This document shows, piece by piece, positions 23,154 to 33,810 of a stretch of 43,238 nt of DNA. Under the pieces are notes generated by a model. The model saw only the letters and a program-made list of their open reading frames with translations, did no database searches and had not been told where the DNA came from. Numbering within the stretch: the first letter of the stretch is position 1; each line of letters begins with the position of its first letter. Both the position numbers and the translations under genes were made by a program. This DNA comes from Pelargonium cotyledonis (lineage: Eukaryota; Streptophyta; Magnoliopsida; Geraniales; Geraniaceae): the NCBI GenBank assembly GCA_036897625.1, contig JAYMTA010000090.1, positions 1 to 43,238 of the forward strand, read 5' to 3'.

Positions 23154-25242
23154 ATGGCTCGCTCGATTTCTCAAGCCCTAACCCACCGCATCACCATCGT
23201 GGTCCCCAACCGCGCCGTCTCCGCCTCCTTGCCGTCGCCTCGCTTCCTCCGCCTCCGCACCCAATCCAACCACTCCTCCTCCTCCAACGACCTCGACTCG
23301 CTCTCCACCGATCCGCTCATCAGGAAGCTCGAAGACGCCATCCACTGCATCATCGCTCGCCGATCTGCTCCGGATTGGCTGCCCTTCCGCCCTGGGTCGT
23401 CCTACTGGGTCCCTCCCTTGCCCGCCGGCGGCTCCTCCGCCCTCCCGCAGTTGCTCGAGAAACTCGCCAATCCTCTTACGCCGGAGGAGTCTTTGTCCAC
23501 CACCACCGTCCGCGGATGGCCTTCTTCTTCCTTCTTCATTCAAGGTACCGCTCGAACCACGCACCTTACCTTTTCCTGTGCATGGATTAAGAATTAGGTT
23601 TTGATAGATTGATTTGATAGTGTGTATATCTAATCTGATAGGTTTTGATTACGAATTCAAGTTATCTATTTTTGTTGCTAAACTGCGTATTGAATTAAGA
23701 ATTAAGTTTTGATTGATTGATTGATTGATTAATTGATTTCATGTAGGCAAGACTCAGGATGATTTCAATTCTGATGATTACAAGTTTATAAATTTAGAGC
23801 TCTCTGTTTTGTTGCTAAATTGTCTATACTATATTTCCCATGAAAAATCCGTTATTGTATATATGCCCTGTGTGCATCTATACCCACTTTTGTTCCTGTT
23901 TTATAGATTGCTTGGTAATTTTTGTTGTATCCTTTGAAAATGCATGCCAAACTCTCTCTATGTGACAAATCAAGTCTTGGTTATGTTACTTTTGTAATAG
24001 TTTCCTTAGTTTCAGTTTCAGCTGCCATCGTCTCGAGTCTTGAGATTGGCCTTCACAGAAAATATGTATCTTTATTGTATGACCAATGTGAATACTCCCT
24101 ATGTCTCAAAATTAGTGTCTTAGTTTCTATTTTGAGAAAAACTATGGAGAAATTAGTTAATGTTGAAGATTTTCTCTTGTAGCCCTGTGAATATGTGTTT
24201 TAACAAACTTAAGAAACATTAACTAACTAACATAGGGATACTATTGGTAATTCGTGTGTAATTAACTTCCTAAGAAAAAGAAAACAAGACACTTATTTTG
24301 GGACAAAAATGCGAAAGAAACATGACAATCATTTTGGGAAGGAGGTAGTAATTACTAGTTTACAGCTTCAAGGTCTTCATTTTGTTGCTAAACTGTGGAA
24401 AATATTTTATCAATGAAAAATCTATCTATTGAATTGCTGATTTTAATTGTATTGAGAATCTGTTCATATTGGTCTCTTGGCTAGCTATATCTATAATTCT
24501 ATATGCCCTTTGTATGTATGCATCTATATCCAAAATTTTAGTTTAATGTAAGCTATACTGAGAGGGAACCTTTTTTCCTGTTCCATAAATTTCATGATAA
24601 ATTTTGCTGCATCGTTTGAAAATGCACGCCCAACTCTCACTATACTACAAATAAATTTTGGTTATGTCATAGTTTCCTTAGTTTCAGTTTCAGCTGCCAT
24701 TGTTTTCTAGTCATGACTATTGACCTTGCAGCGAATATCTATCTTTATTGTGTGCCCTATGCTATTAAATCTGATCTCTATTTTGTTGCTGAACTGTGGA
24801 TGATATTATATATATATATATATGCCCTGTGTATGCATCTATATCTGTATGCTATGCTTATATAGAATAGCTCACACCATAAATTGCATGGTAGATTCTG
24901 TTGCATCCTCTGAAAATGTATGCCCAACTATCACTGTACTAAAAATCAAGTCTCGAGTCTTGACTATTGACCTACACAGCGAATATTTATCTATATTGTG
25001 TAAACTATGTCATATAAGCATTAAGTTTTATTTGTTGGGGAAGGGTACGGCATGACACGTCTCCTTTTCCTATAATTCCTGCTTGTATTGGTAATGGATG
25101 CACCCTGCTTTTTCTAATGATTCACATTTTGATCTTGGTCATTCTTTGTTCTTTGATTCTAGGCGGGTCTCAACTCCCGGTAGAGGTGGTGGGTTTACCT
25201 TCAAGTAGTTCATCCCAGACCGAGGATGATGAGGAAGTATAG
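23154..25242 (+). CDS. small plant protein of unknown function, putatively organelle-targeted
   Basis: Two coding exons, 23154-23544 and 25163-25242, join in phase to 156 aa. The first 45 residues are rich in Arg, Ser, Ala and Leu with almost no acidic residues, like a mitochondrial or plastid presequence. A Ser-rich stretch follows, then a compact segment containing SAPDWLPFRPGSSYWVPP and LTPEE, then RGWPSSSFFIQG. The acidic tail is SSSSSQTEDDEEV. I recognise the DWLPF.PGSSYWVPP style as belonging to a plant-specific family but cannot name a function. Exon 1 is much more GC-rich than its surroundings. A probable 3'-UTR intron (25273-25421) follows the stop. The coding intron is 1.6 kb and built from tandem repeats. 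Confidence 0.8.
23803..25020. repeat. three diverged tandem copies filling the intron of the unknown gene
   Basis: Copy 1 (about 23803-24090), copy 2 (about 24376-24770) and copy 3 (about 24776-25020) share the ordered markers TTTTGTTGCTAAACTGTGG, ATATGCCCTGTGTATGCATC, GCATCCTCTGAAAATG, GCCCAACTCTCAC, TTTCAGCTGCCAT, GACTATTGACCT and GCGAATATCTATC. A partial extra start lies near 23668. The TTTCAGCTGCCAT part is missing from copy 3. The whole array lies between exons 1 and 2. Confidence 0.75.
24093..24350. mobile_element. Stowaway-like MITE inserted in copy 1 of the intron array
   Basis: The left end reads TA-CTCCCTATGTCTCAAAATTAG. The right end, reverse-complemented, reads TA-C-TACCTCCTTCCCAAAATGATTG and is followed by a second inner match (GTCCCAAAATAAGTGTCTTG). 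About 255 bp, non-coding. Copies 2 and 3 of the surrounding array lack it at the matching point. Confidence 0.75.
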
Positions 25243-25670
25243 ATCACACATTTGATGAAACCAGCTTCTATGGTGAGTAAATTTTTGCTATCCTTTGTCT
25301 AGTTGTTCTGAGCTTAGAATCTTATGCATCTCTTCCAATCTTTGACTGGCTTTATAGTACTATACATATTTCGTCAACTATTTCTATGGTCAATTAAACC
25401 ATCAACTGTAAATTTATGCAGAAGACGGAAAATCTAATGACGAAAGGATCCGGTGGTCTAGGGAAGGAGCTGTACAGATGCACTTGGGTAGCAAGGCAGA
25501 AATAATTTCATTCTAAAAACCACTCCACAGACTGTATATATTTTTCTTTTTTATGTAGAATTGTTACAAAAGCTGTTTGTTTGTACTCGTATTTTCACTG
25601 TCTTCGATCAGCTTGTTTTTTCCCGTAATATTAGCTTTTATGAACTATATTATATGTTTGCTGAATTATC
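25243..25670 (+). other. 3' UTR of the unknown gene, probably spliced
   Basis: A donor (TG|GTGAGT at 25273) and an acceptor (TTATGCAG ending at 25421) suggest a 149-bp 3'-UTR intron. The following 250 bases are T-rich and end before a new repeat-like zone. A spliced 3' UTR with a junction more than about 50 nt from the stop could attract nonsense-mediated decay. Here the junction is only about 30 nt after the stop, so it should be tolerated. Confidence 0.4.
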
Positions 25671-25689
25671 AGATTGCAAATTCTTAACC

Positions 25690-26345
25690 CGAAACCTACT
25701 TGAAAGAGGTTCAGGTTGATTCGTGCTTCGTGCTTCGTGTTTTCGGGTTTATGTCTTGTGTGGGCTTGCCCAACCCGATAAACTTCTTGAAGATAATCCG
25801 ACCCTAACCCACAAAATTAGAGTCGTGTTTTAGGTTAAAATCTTCAACTTTAACTACTATCTTAATCAATCATGACAATATTTTTATTTCAATACAAAAG
25901 AAGAGCCAACAATTTGGACCGAACCATTTGGGAAGAAAATAGATTCGAGATCAATTTTCGACTAATGTTAGCTCTAGTTTTAACTTTTAAGCAGAATGTT
26001 GCATTTTGTGCACAAGTGTTGGTTTTGTGTCGTATTGATCGTTGATTGTATTTGCATGACTTAATATGAACCCGACACATTGAGTAATCATGTTTTATGA
26101 TTGACCACGAACATGATATATTTAACACGGTAACTAATTAGTCGGTTGACATGACACGAATGACACAAACATAATCTAACAATCTACGTGATAAAACTAA
26201 AATATTTGACACGACCGGACATATTTAACTCATTCATATAAACAACTAATGTTAATACTTTTAAGTGGGCATGTCGTCACAAGTCACAACCCGACTAATT
26301 AATCGTGTACGCGTTTTAAAAGCTCAAACAACACAAATACAACAC
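25690..26345. repeat. dispersed repeat zone rich in CCCGA and GACACGA words
   Basis: The 25690-25830 part has TTCGTGCTTCGTG, TTTTCGGGTTTATGTC and CCCAACCCGATAA. The 26000-26345 part has AACCCGACACATTG, TTGACATGACACGAATGACAC and ATTTGACACGACCGG. The latter is of the GACACG family seen elsewhere in the window. No TIRs with a clear target duplication could be fixed. Confidence 0.45.
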
Positions 26346-26597
26346 CCTTGCAAAATGTATTAACCCAATTTAGCTAATTTGGCGTCATGGTGAGTAGTGA
26401 CCATGTTTGCTCTGTGAGTCTCTGAAGCAAGCTTGAATTGAACTGAAGATCTGTGGAGACACTCGAAGGAGAGAGAGAAGCGACAGTGTGAGTGAACTTC
26501 AAAAGTTGTACACATTTACATATATATCATCGATCTGGGTCGAGTCAGGTCTCTGATATCAGTGCGATGAGACTGAGAGGACGACGAGGAGGAGGAG

Positions 26598-29500
26598 ATG
26601 GCTCGGCCAATGGCGAAGCACGCGTCGGCTAAGCTGGTGCTGATATGCGTAGCCCTTTTAGGATTCGGTCTCGTTGCTGATTTTCTCTGGGCATCTTCTT
26701 CTCGATTCACTTCCTCTTATCAATTCGTCGCCTCCAATTCGGTCATCGTTCCCAAAAATCCCGACCATAAACCACCTAACAAGGTACTCTCTTTTGATAT
26801 TCTTGCTCATTAACAGTAGTTCGTGTAGTTTGGGTCTTGAGATTTTTCTATTGGGTTTGTGAGAGAATGTTAAAGTTTGAATTTTGCGTGATTTGGAACT
26901 TGGAGATAGTAAATGAGTGAATGTTAACGTTTGGATTCGAGTTTGTGATTTCTGGGTGATTCTAGTGTTAGCTGATTTGTTTATAGTTAAAGTGTGTTTG
27001 GTGGGTGAGAAAATGTGGGACAAAAGTAAGTTTTGTTTACTTGCAGCTGTGTTAGATCTTATAGCTGATGATCAGTTTATGCAAATTTATAGGAACAAAA
27101 TGAGAAAGATAAGAATCATGGTCTCTCTGAGAGGGTCTTATCAGCAACTTTTGCTGACTTGCTCGCACCGGAACTACACTGGGAAAAGATGCGCGATTCG
27201 CCTGTTCCTCGTCTAGATGGAGCCGCCATACAGATCAAGAACCTTGTATATGTGTTTGCTGGATATGGCACCATTGATTACGTGAGAACTCAATATTTTT
27301 TGTAATTTATTATAGTTTTTTTGTAGCAATTAAGTTCACATTTGAGCTGTTAATGTTAATGGTTTAATTGTTTCTGTATGTCGTTGGAATTTGTCTTTCA
27401 TAGGTGCACTCACATGTTGATGTTTACAATTTCACCGACAACTCTTTGGGGGAAAGATTTGATATGCCAAAGCAAATGGCACATTCACATTTAGGAATGG
27501 TAACGGACGGGAGATATATTTACATTGTGAACGGCCAATATGGTCCACAATGCAGAGGACCTACTGCTCATACATTTGTGCTTGATACCGAGACAAAGCA
27601 ATGGAATGACATGCCACCTTTACCAGTCCCTAGGTATATGCTGGCTGCATCATTATTTCCACAAAACGAGTTTTTAGTATTTGTATATGTGTTGCATTGG
27701 TCATTGATATGTGTTGCGCGAGTTTCTAGTAGTCCGAAAGGCCATGACTTGGTAATTATTATCAGAAAGTGTTAACATGATAGTTACCAAGGGTGCATCA
27801 TTATATCCACAAAATGAGTTTCTAGTATTTGTATATGTGTTGCACGAGTTTCTAGTACTCTGAAAGGCCATGACTTGGTAATTATGATCCGAAAGTGTTA
27901 ACATGGTAGTTTTCAGGTATGCACCAGCAACTCAACTTTGGAGAGGTAGACTCCATGTGATGGGCGGCAGCAAGGAGAACCGCCATACACCCGCATTAGA
28001 GCATTGGAGTCTTGCTGTAAAGGATGGAAAAGCATTGGAAAAGGAGTGGAGGACCGAAATGCCCATTCCTCGTGGCGGACCACATAGGTTTGTATGCTGC
28101 CTTTAAGTAAATGAAATTTATGTGTTGCATTATTATGGTATTGCACCGTGAATGGTTACTTTCTTCACTTATATATCAGGAGTTCAGGATTGAATACTAA
28201 AGACTATTTGAAAATTCAAGATTTAATTTATATGTTCTTATGTTGGGTCTGTTCCAGTTAATATGGTTGATTGATGATCGACTCATGTTATTTTATTTAA
28301 CTTTTGTTTCGTCTAGGGCCTGTGTTGTGGTTGAAGATCGGCTTTATGTTATTGGTGGTCAACAAGGTGATTTTATGGCGAAACCTGGATCTCCTATTTT
28401 TAAGTGCTCTCGGAGAAACGAGGTAAGCCAGTTGGTGCTTATTTTCTTCCACTAGTATTGTGTGTCAGTAATTATGTTGTATTCATATTTGCCAGCATAG
28501 ATTTCTATATTTCATTTACATTGTTTGAAAGGATGATAGTTGTTTTTAGGCTCCAATTATTAGAAATGTTTTCTTCAATCTTATTCGGTTATTCCCCACG
28601 ATATGTGATAATTTTTCTCATTGATTCCTCTAGTCCTGTTGATATAGAAGTTCAAGTGTTTATATTTTCTCCTCTTACTATACTTCTTTGCTCCCATTTT
28701 TTCCACATAATGCCCACTCTAATGTGGGCTAATTCTGACTTTTTCAGGTGGTGTATGGCAATGTCTACATGCTTGATGACGAGATGAAGTGGAAAAATTT
28801 ACCTCCCATGCCAAAGCCCGATTCTCATATAGAATTTGCGTGGGTGATTGTTAACAATTCTATTGTTATACTTGGAGGCACAACTGATAAGCACCCTATA
28901 ACCAAGAAGATGGTTCTGAATGGAGAAGTATTCCAGTTCAACTTAGATACTCTGGTATTGATCGAATACCCTTTCTGGATTATCAGTATATTTGGATATA
29001 ATTTTGTGTGAATTTATATTCCAATGCATGTATCTATGCTTTATCCAATCGTATTCTCTGCTGATATTTTACCTTAAGTGGGTAAGAACCGCTAGGTCAC
29101 TAATGTTGATCGGCCGTGTGTATATGATAAACCTATATGGGGAAAGATCTTCCTACCATGATTATCCAAATGGTCATTTAAAAAAGTGGTAATTGCTTTT
29201 AGATTGTTTTCTTGTGTTCTTCAGCCCAATATTCCACTCTCATGCTGCTTCTTCTTAAATGGCCGGTCAAACATAAGTCTTGCCAGAGTGTTTGGCTATA
29301 GAGCTGCCGGCAATTCGTGTCTCAACACGCGACACGACACGAAATAAATTAAATGTATCTTCAGCATGACACGCACACACGAATTGACAGCTATAGATGG
29401 CTAGCCTCTGTAGTACAGGCCATGTTTAAGATAATGTTTTCCTGTCTTGACTGGAAGTATTTGTTTGTAGCTCTTATTTATGTGATTTTATGTTCTCAGA

Positions 29501-29670
29501 AATGGTCTGTTATTGGAAAACTTCCTTACCGCGTGAAAACCACACTGGTTGGATTCTGGAATGGATGGTTGTACTTCACATCAGGACAACGAGACAAAGG
29601 ACCCGAAGATCCATCACCAAAGAAGGTTATCGGAGAAATTTGGAGAACCAAATTGAAGTTGAACCAGTGA
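26598..29670 (+). CDS. kelch-repeat membrane protein (At1g51540/At3g27220 type)
   Basis: Exons 26598-26783, 27093-27281, 27404-27633, 27917-28087, 28317-28422, 28748-28954 and 29500-29670 join to 419 aa. A short basic N-terminus and one hydrophobic helix (about 13-31) predict a type II membrane protein, followed by a stem and a galactose-oxidase/kelch beta-propeller. Visible blades include LDGAAIQIKNLVYVFAGYG, HLGMVTDGRYIYIVNGQYG..W, RLHVMGGSKENRH, DRLYVIGGQQGD, IVNNSIVILGGT and FWNGWLYFTSGQ. Length matches the Arabidopsis family (about 420 aa). These are usually annotated as galactose oxidase/kelch superfamily proteins without a proven reaction; a Golgi location is inferred from topology. 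The gene faces the F-box/kelch gene tail-to-tail with 483 bp between stop codons. Retaining intron 3 would add about 46 residues and then a stop. Confidence 0.92.
27645..27910. repeat. two-copy tandem duplication in a kelch-gene intron
   Basis: Unit 1 (about 27647-27779) and unit 2 (about 27796-27905) share GCATCATTATTTCCACAAAA, GAGTTTCTAGTA.TC.GAAAGG, CCATGACTTGGTAATTAT and GAAAGTGTTAACATG. Unit 2 lacks about 25 bases present in unit 1 (around CATTGGTCATTGATATGTGT). The duplication almost fills the 283-bp intron and stops just before the acceptor. Confidence 0.8.
29305..29392. repeat. GACACG-family short palindromic repeat in a kelch-gene intron
   Basis: The left end GGCAATTCGTGTCTCAACACG and the right end (reverse complement) AGCTGTCAATTCGTGTGTGCG are inverted-repeat-like around CGACACGACACGAAAT. 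About 90 bp in intron 6 of the kelch gene. It is probably a MITE; related copies lie in the introns of the PNPOx-like and GT14 genes. Confidence 0.6.
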
Positions 29671-30153
29671 TTCTTGTCGAGTCTTTCGGAGAAAACTTCA
29701 ATACTAGCTTGTGCTTTTGTTGTATTGCTTTACATGGAACATTCATATGTTTTTGCCTTGCAAGGGTACAAGGAAGTAGCAAGTTGCCATAATTTTCATT
29801 CTTTTTACTGTATAATTTCAAATCTATGTATATGTATATTTAAATGATTCTGGAAATTATCAACAATATATATTTTCTCACAACTCGTTTCGTCCCTTTC
29901 CTCTATATTTAATCGAAACTGAGGTTGTGTTTGAATTCTCTTTAAAAAAATGAAATAAAAATTATCTTCAAATCTTCAAAAAGAGCATAACCTGAATTGC
30001 TTCAAATCTAACAAACCATAAAATGCTATTTTTATTTCATACTTGCAATTGATAAAATATACATACAAAGTACAAACCAATTAATGAGTTACATGAGAAA
30101 AGCTCCTATTTACAACTACAAACACAATCACCTTCAAAACCTAACAGTGTTCT
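29671..30153. other. convergent 3' region between the kelch and F-box/kelch genes
   Basis: This 483-bp AT-rich region must hold the 3' UTRs of both genes. AATAAA-like words occur on both strands. No other gene is seen. Confidence 0.5.
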
Positions 30154-32451
30154 TCACAGCTTAAGCATAAGCTCCACAAGAAAGAGCTCTCCATTAAAAG
30201 ACAAGCCAGAAAATTCACCTTGCTGAAGTACACCATCCACCATTCCTCCAAAAACATATAAATATCGCCCCGAGCGATCTGTACATGCTCGATGAAATGA
30301 TCGAGGGTTTGGATCGTACCCTTTCGCCTTTAGCCTTTTCCATATACTTGCCGATCGTCCCTTCGGCTCCAATCTGCCGGACTTTTTTGCATTAATATCT
30401 AATACCCAAAAGTCATCTTTTCGGGGCCTATATGAATCTTCGCCTCCATAGATCAGCAGACGACCACCCAAGATGAGTGTGGCTGAGTGACCAACTCGCC
30501 GCAAGGAACGTCCTTCGGGAATGTTCTGTATGTCGTATAGTATCGGTACCCATCTTGGAGAAATCTCGGACACGTCCAAGAGCCAGATATCATTAAGCAC
30601 TTCATAACCCAATCCTCTCCCTCCAAACAGAACTGCCTGGGATCCTCCTATGCAAGTGATTGTGTGTCCTGAACGAGCTGGAGGGGATGGATCGGTCACA
30701 ATCTCATGCCACATTCCGGAACAAAGATTTTCCGAGAGTTCAAAAACCCATGTATCATCTAACCGGAGGCCAGATAGTCCCATCCCTCCATGAATAACCA
30801 TCTTTCGGTTATGAACACAACATGCAGCGTGGGCTCCTCGTGCGGGAGGTGCAATGAGGCCAACGTCGAGCAGCCTCCATGATATTGTGATACCAAGAGT
30901 CTCGTGAACTGTTAATTGTCCCATCCATGTATCATTTTGACGGATCCCGATGTCATTTATTCCTCCAAAGAGGACAAGATGATCACCCACAATAACACAT
31001 GTATGCCCAAATCGCCCACTTGGAATGCCTGAGTTTATCTTCTGCCACTTCAAATTTCTTCGGAAATCATTACCAACATAAGCTGCCCATGTGTCATCAA
31101 GATGACGTCCTAATAAGACAACACAGTTTTATCAGTTGTTGGATGATGAAATGCACTCTTTAGTACAAACACTGAATTCATTACCCCAGGGACCAAACAA
31201 ACACAGCTGGTCCAATCTCTCTTTTTTAAGAGTTCACAGACAGAGCAGCAAACAACAGTAATTTAGAAGATAATGTGAAGAAGGCTCATTTTAAACATCT
31301 CGGAGGCCACTAAGCAGGATACTGTTTTCATTTTGGGTTGGTTTTGTTGGGCATCGAGTCATTGAGCCATGGCCTATGAGACTCAAGAGAGGACTTGAGT
31401 AATAAAGGCATGATTGGCGAGCCAAAGTGTTTAGATTGAAAAAATTGGAATGGAAATGAGAATCAAGAATGGGAATGGGAATGTAATGTGATAAATTCGT
31501 ATCAAAACGCTACATTAATCTTTCACCTCAACAACAGCTTGAGCCTGAATTTTTTTCACTAATTCAGCACTTTCTTCGAAACAATCTGTGCTTTTGTAAA
31601 AAAAAAAAAAAGGTTCATTCATTAGAGCAAAAGGGCTACTCCTACATCAATTTGGGTATCAATTTCCAGCGTAGAATCAAAGGCAACCACATCATTATTT
31701 AGAATTGGAATGAGAATGAGAACCAAGAATGAGAATAGGAATGAGATTATCATTACCAAAGTCATTCCCATTCTCGTTCTTGATTTCCATTCCCGAACAA
31801 AAAATATAATCCAAACGCTACCTCAACAAATTCATCTACTGCAAAATGGATCAAACAAAGGTGATTTCAAGACACAATCAGGATCTAGATTTCATGAACC
31901 ACACTATACTAATAATATAATCTTTACACAGAATTGAAAGATACACTCAACAACCAACAATTGATCATAAAGAAAACAACATAACTGAAGAAACAGAAAA
32001 GCAAATCCAGGAACAACAAGAAGAAGAGTGACAGTAACTACTGACCTCCCTCACAGCCACCACCAAACAAGACCAAGCAATCAGAGACAAAATTGAGAGA
32101 GTGAGAGGCTCTAGGGCAAGGAAACACAGATTCTCCATCTGGGTCACCAATTTTGAGGCAAGAAACTGAGTCAAGAAGAGAGACTTGCTTGTAGAGCCTC
32201 ATCCATTGAAGGTGTTGAGATTTTAGGGCATCAACACAAGTGGGTCCCCAATCCCTCCTGCATACAGATTCCCAGAAATTATCAGAGCAAGAGAGAGACC
32301 TGAACCTCTTGCAGGTCATGGAGAAGGAGAAGATGGAATCTATGGGGAGGAGGAGCAAGATTGTGAAGAGATGGTCTTGAGCTATGTTGGCTATTGGGGA
32401 GGTGTTATGGGAATTGTAGCTGCTGCTTGAACTGCTCCTTTGTGCAGCCAT
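30154..32451 (-). CDS. F-box/kelch-repeat protein (At1g51550 type)
   Basis: Two exons on the minus strand, 32451-32046 and 31109-30154, join in phase 1 to 453 aa. A Ser-rich N-terminus precedes an F-box (about 22-65; DHLFTILLLLPIDSIFSFSMTCKRFRSL, ending FWESVCRRDW). Kelch blades follow: SHSLNFVSDCLVLFGGG..DDTW, RFGHTCVIVGDHLVLFGG..NDTW, RGAHAACCVHNRKMVIHGG..DDTW, RSGHTITCIGGSQAVLFGG..NDIW, RVGHSATLILGGRLLIYGG..DDFW, RSFHRACTDRSGRYLYVFGG. This layout is that of SCF ubiquitin-ligase substrate receptors: the F-box binds SKP1/ASK and the propeller binds the target, which is unknown. Members near this clade include the At1g51550 type; it is not the LOV-domain ZTL group, since no LOV domain is present. 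The single intron (31110-32045) carries MITE sequence. Confidence 0.92.
31430..31826. mobile_element. GAATGAGAATGGGAATG-type MITE sequences in the F-box/kelch intron
   Basis: Two related blocks are seen. 31430-31535 has AATGGAAATGAGAATCAAG and ends CAAAACGCTAC..CCTCAAC. 31700-31826 is palindromic, with GGAATGAGAATGAGAACCAAG.. paired with ..TTGATTTCCATTCCCGAAC, and ends CCAAACGCTACCTCAAC. The spacer (31536-31699) is unrelated. This could be a nested pair or one element interrupted by other DNA. It is the same family as 15666-15826. Confidence 0.55.
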
Positions 32452-32657
32452 GAATGATAAGAAAATCTTTGCTCGACTGACTGATTGCTGAGGATTTATT
32501 TATGGCTATGGCTGCTATGGTGGTTTGTGTTTGATGAGCTATACCTACAAATAGCCAATACAATTGGCTCTGATTTTGTTCTCTACACTTCCAGTACTTC
32601 AGTGTCTGTCCAAGAAAATGATATAGTAAATTTTTATTTAATTTTACTTTTTTTTTT

Positions 32658-33196
32658 TGGGGAGATGTTTTATTTTAGTTTCTAAAATGTTTATTTTGTT
32701 TTAATTGGTACTCAATCTAGTTTATGTTACAATTTGGTCCACAAGCTCTCTATTTAATTCACATTTGATTCCACAATAGTACAAATTTGGTTCAAATTAA
32801 CTAAATTTGTAACAGCGTCGATGTAACAATTAATTTTTTACATAAGTAAGTTGATGTGGCAATGATTAAACACATGCTATTGAAATGGATGTCACGTCAC
32901 ACATGTGGAAGGATGATGTCGTATTTTGTGGAAAACTAAATAGAATTATTTATATAGACGTCAGATCATTGTTACATGGACACCACATCATCGTATTGTT
33001 TCTATTCAAATATAAAAACTGCAAAATTTCAAATCGTACAAATTTGAAACTAATTTGCATAGGTGGGTAACAAATTAAGACAACATGTATAGTTTGGTGG
33101 CTAAATTAAATCATAAATTGAATTGGGTATCAACTTGAAACAAAATATTTTTCTTTTATTTTTTGTCGGAAAAGAGAAACTAAAATGTGGGGATAA
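32658..33196. mobile_element. long-TIR MITE, probably Mutator-like, upstream of the F-box/kelch gene
   Basis: The arms are inverted and imperfect: left TTATTTTAGTTTCTAAAAT..GTACTCAAT.TAGTTTATG; right (reverse complement) CATTTTAGTTTCTCTTTTC..GATACCCAATTCAATTTATG. About 520 bp. Flanking TGGGGAGAT (32658) and TGGGGATAA (33188) may be a decayed 9-bp target duplication. Inner words of the GATGTGGCA/GACACCACATC type are also inverted. No coding capacity. Older than the 9730-10102 element, judging by arm divergence. Confidence 0.55.
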
Positions 33197-33810
33197 CTAT
33201 TGCTTTTGTCTAGTCATACTTGAAAATATATATGATCTTTATTTTGATTTTTCTCATGACATTGTATAGTTGTCAAATTATATTTGATAGATTTAATTTT
33301 CAAATTAAATTGTTAAAGGGTATAAAAAGATTGAGTTTCACCTTATATTGGACCACGCAGTTGATGCACTTTAAATTTTCTATGAGATATTAGGTTCGAA
33401 TTTCTCCGACAAACAATTATAACCTCATATTATTGTTTGAAAAGAAATTTAACTATCCAACAACACACATATATGTTCATAGAATGGGACAAACTTGTAC
33501 TGTAACTGTAAAACATTCACAGAGACCTGAGCAATCCCTGCACAATACCTCTCTCTCTCTCTCTCTCTCTCTGGTCCTTACACCATTTAAGCCTCACCAG
33601 CAACCACCCACCAACACCTATTGATACAATTCATGACTCAGTTAAAATTCAAGAACTTCAAATCACATATCAGAATAAATCTTTTATTGATCTTACATAT
33701 CAGATTGCATCGGCAAATACATCTCATGTTAGCTGTGAACATTTTAACGACATTCCATAGTACTATTGTTTTTTTTTCTCCAATGCGGGAGAGGTACAGG
33801 GCACGCGACC
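33197..33810. other. intergenic DNA with a CT microsatellite
   Basis: A (CT)n run lies at about 33549-33572 with a flanking CACCAGCAACCACCCACC patch. The last 100-200 bases should contain the 3' UTR of the minus-strand PNPOx-like gene. No gene is seen. Confidence 0.45.

Noticed and set aside
23178-23564. 128-codon minus-strand frame
   Set aside because: It is a shadow of the GC-rich first exon of the unknown gene. Arg/Gly-rich, low complexity.
26658-27023. 121-codon minus-strand frame across the kelch gene start
   Set aside because: It overlaps exon 1 and intron 1 of a well-supported gene and has a random-looking Ser/Thr/Lys-rich composition.
28404-28787. 127-codon plus-strand frame in the kelch gene
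   Set aside because: It spans an intron (28423-28747) and reads the next exon out of frame.
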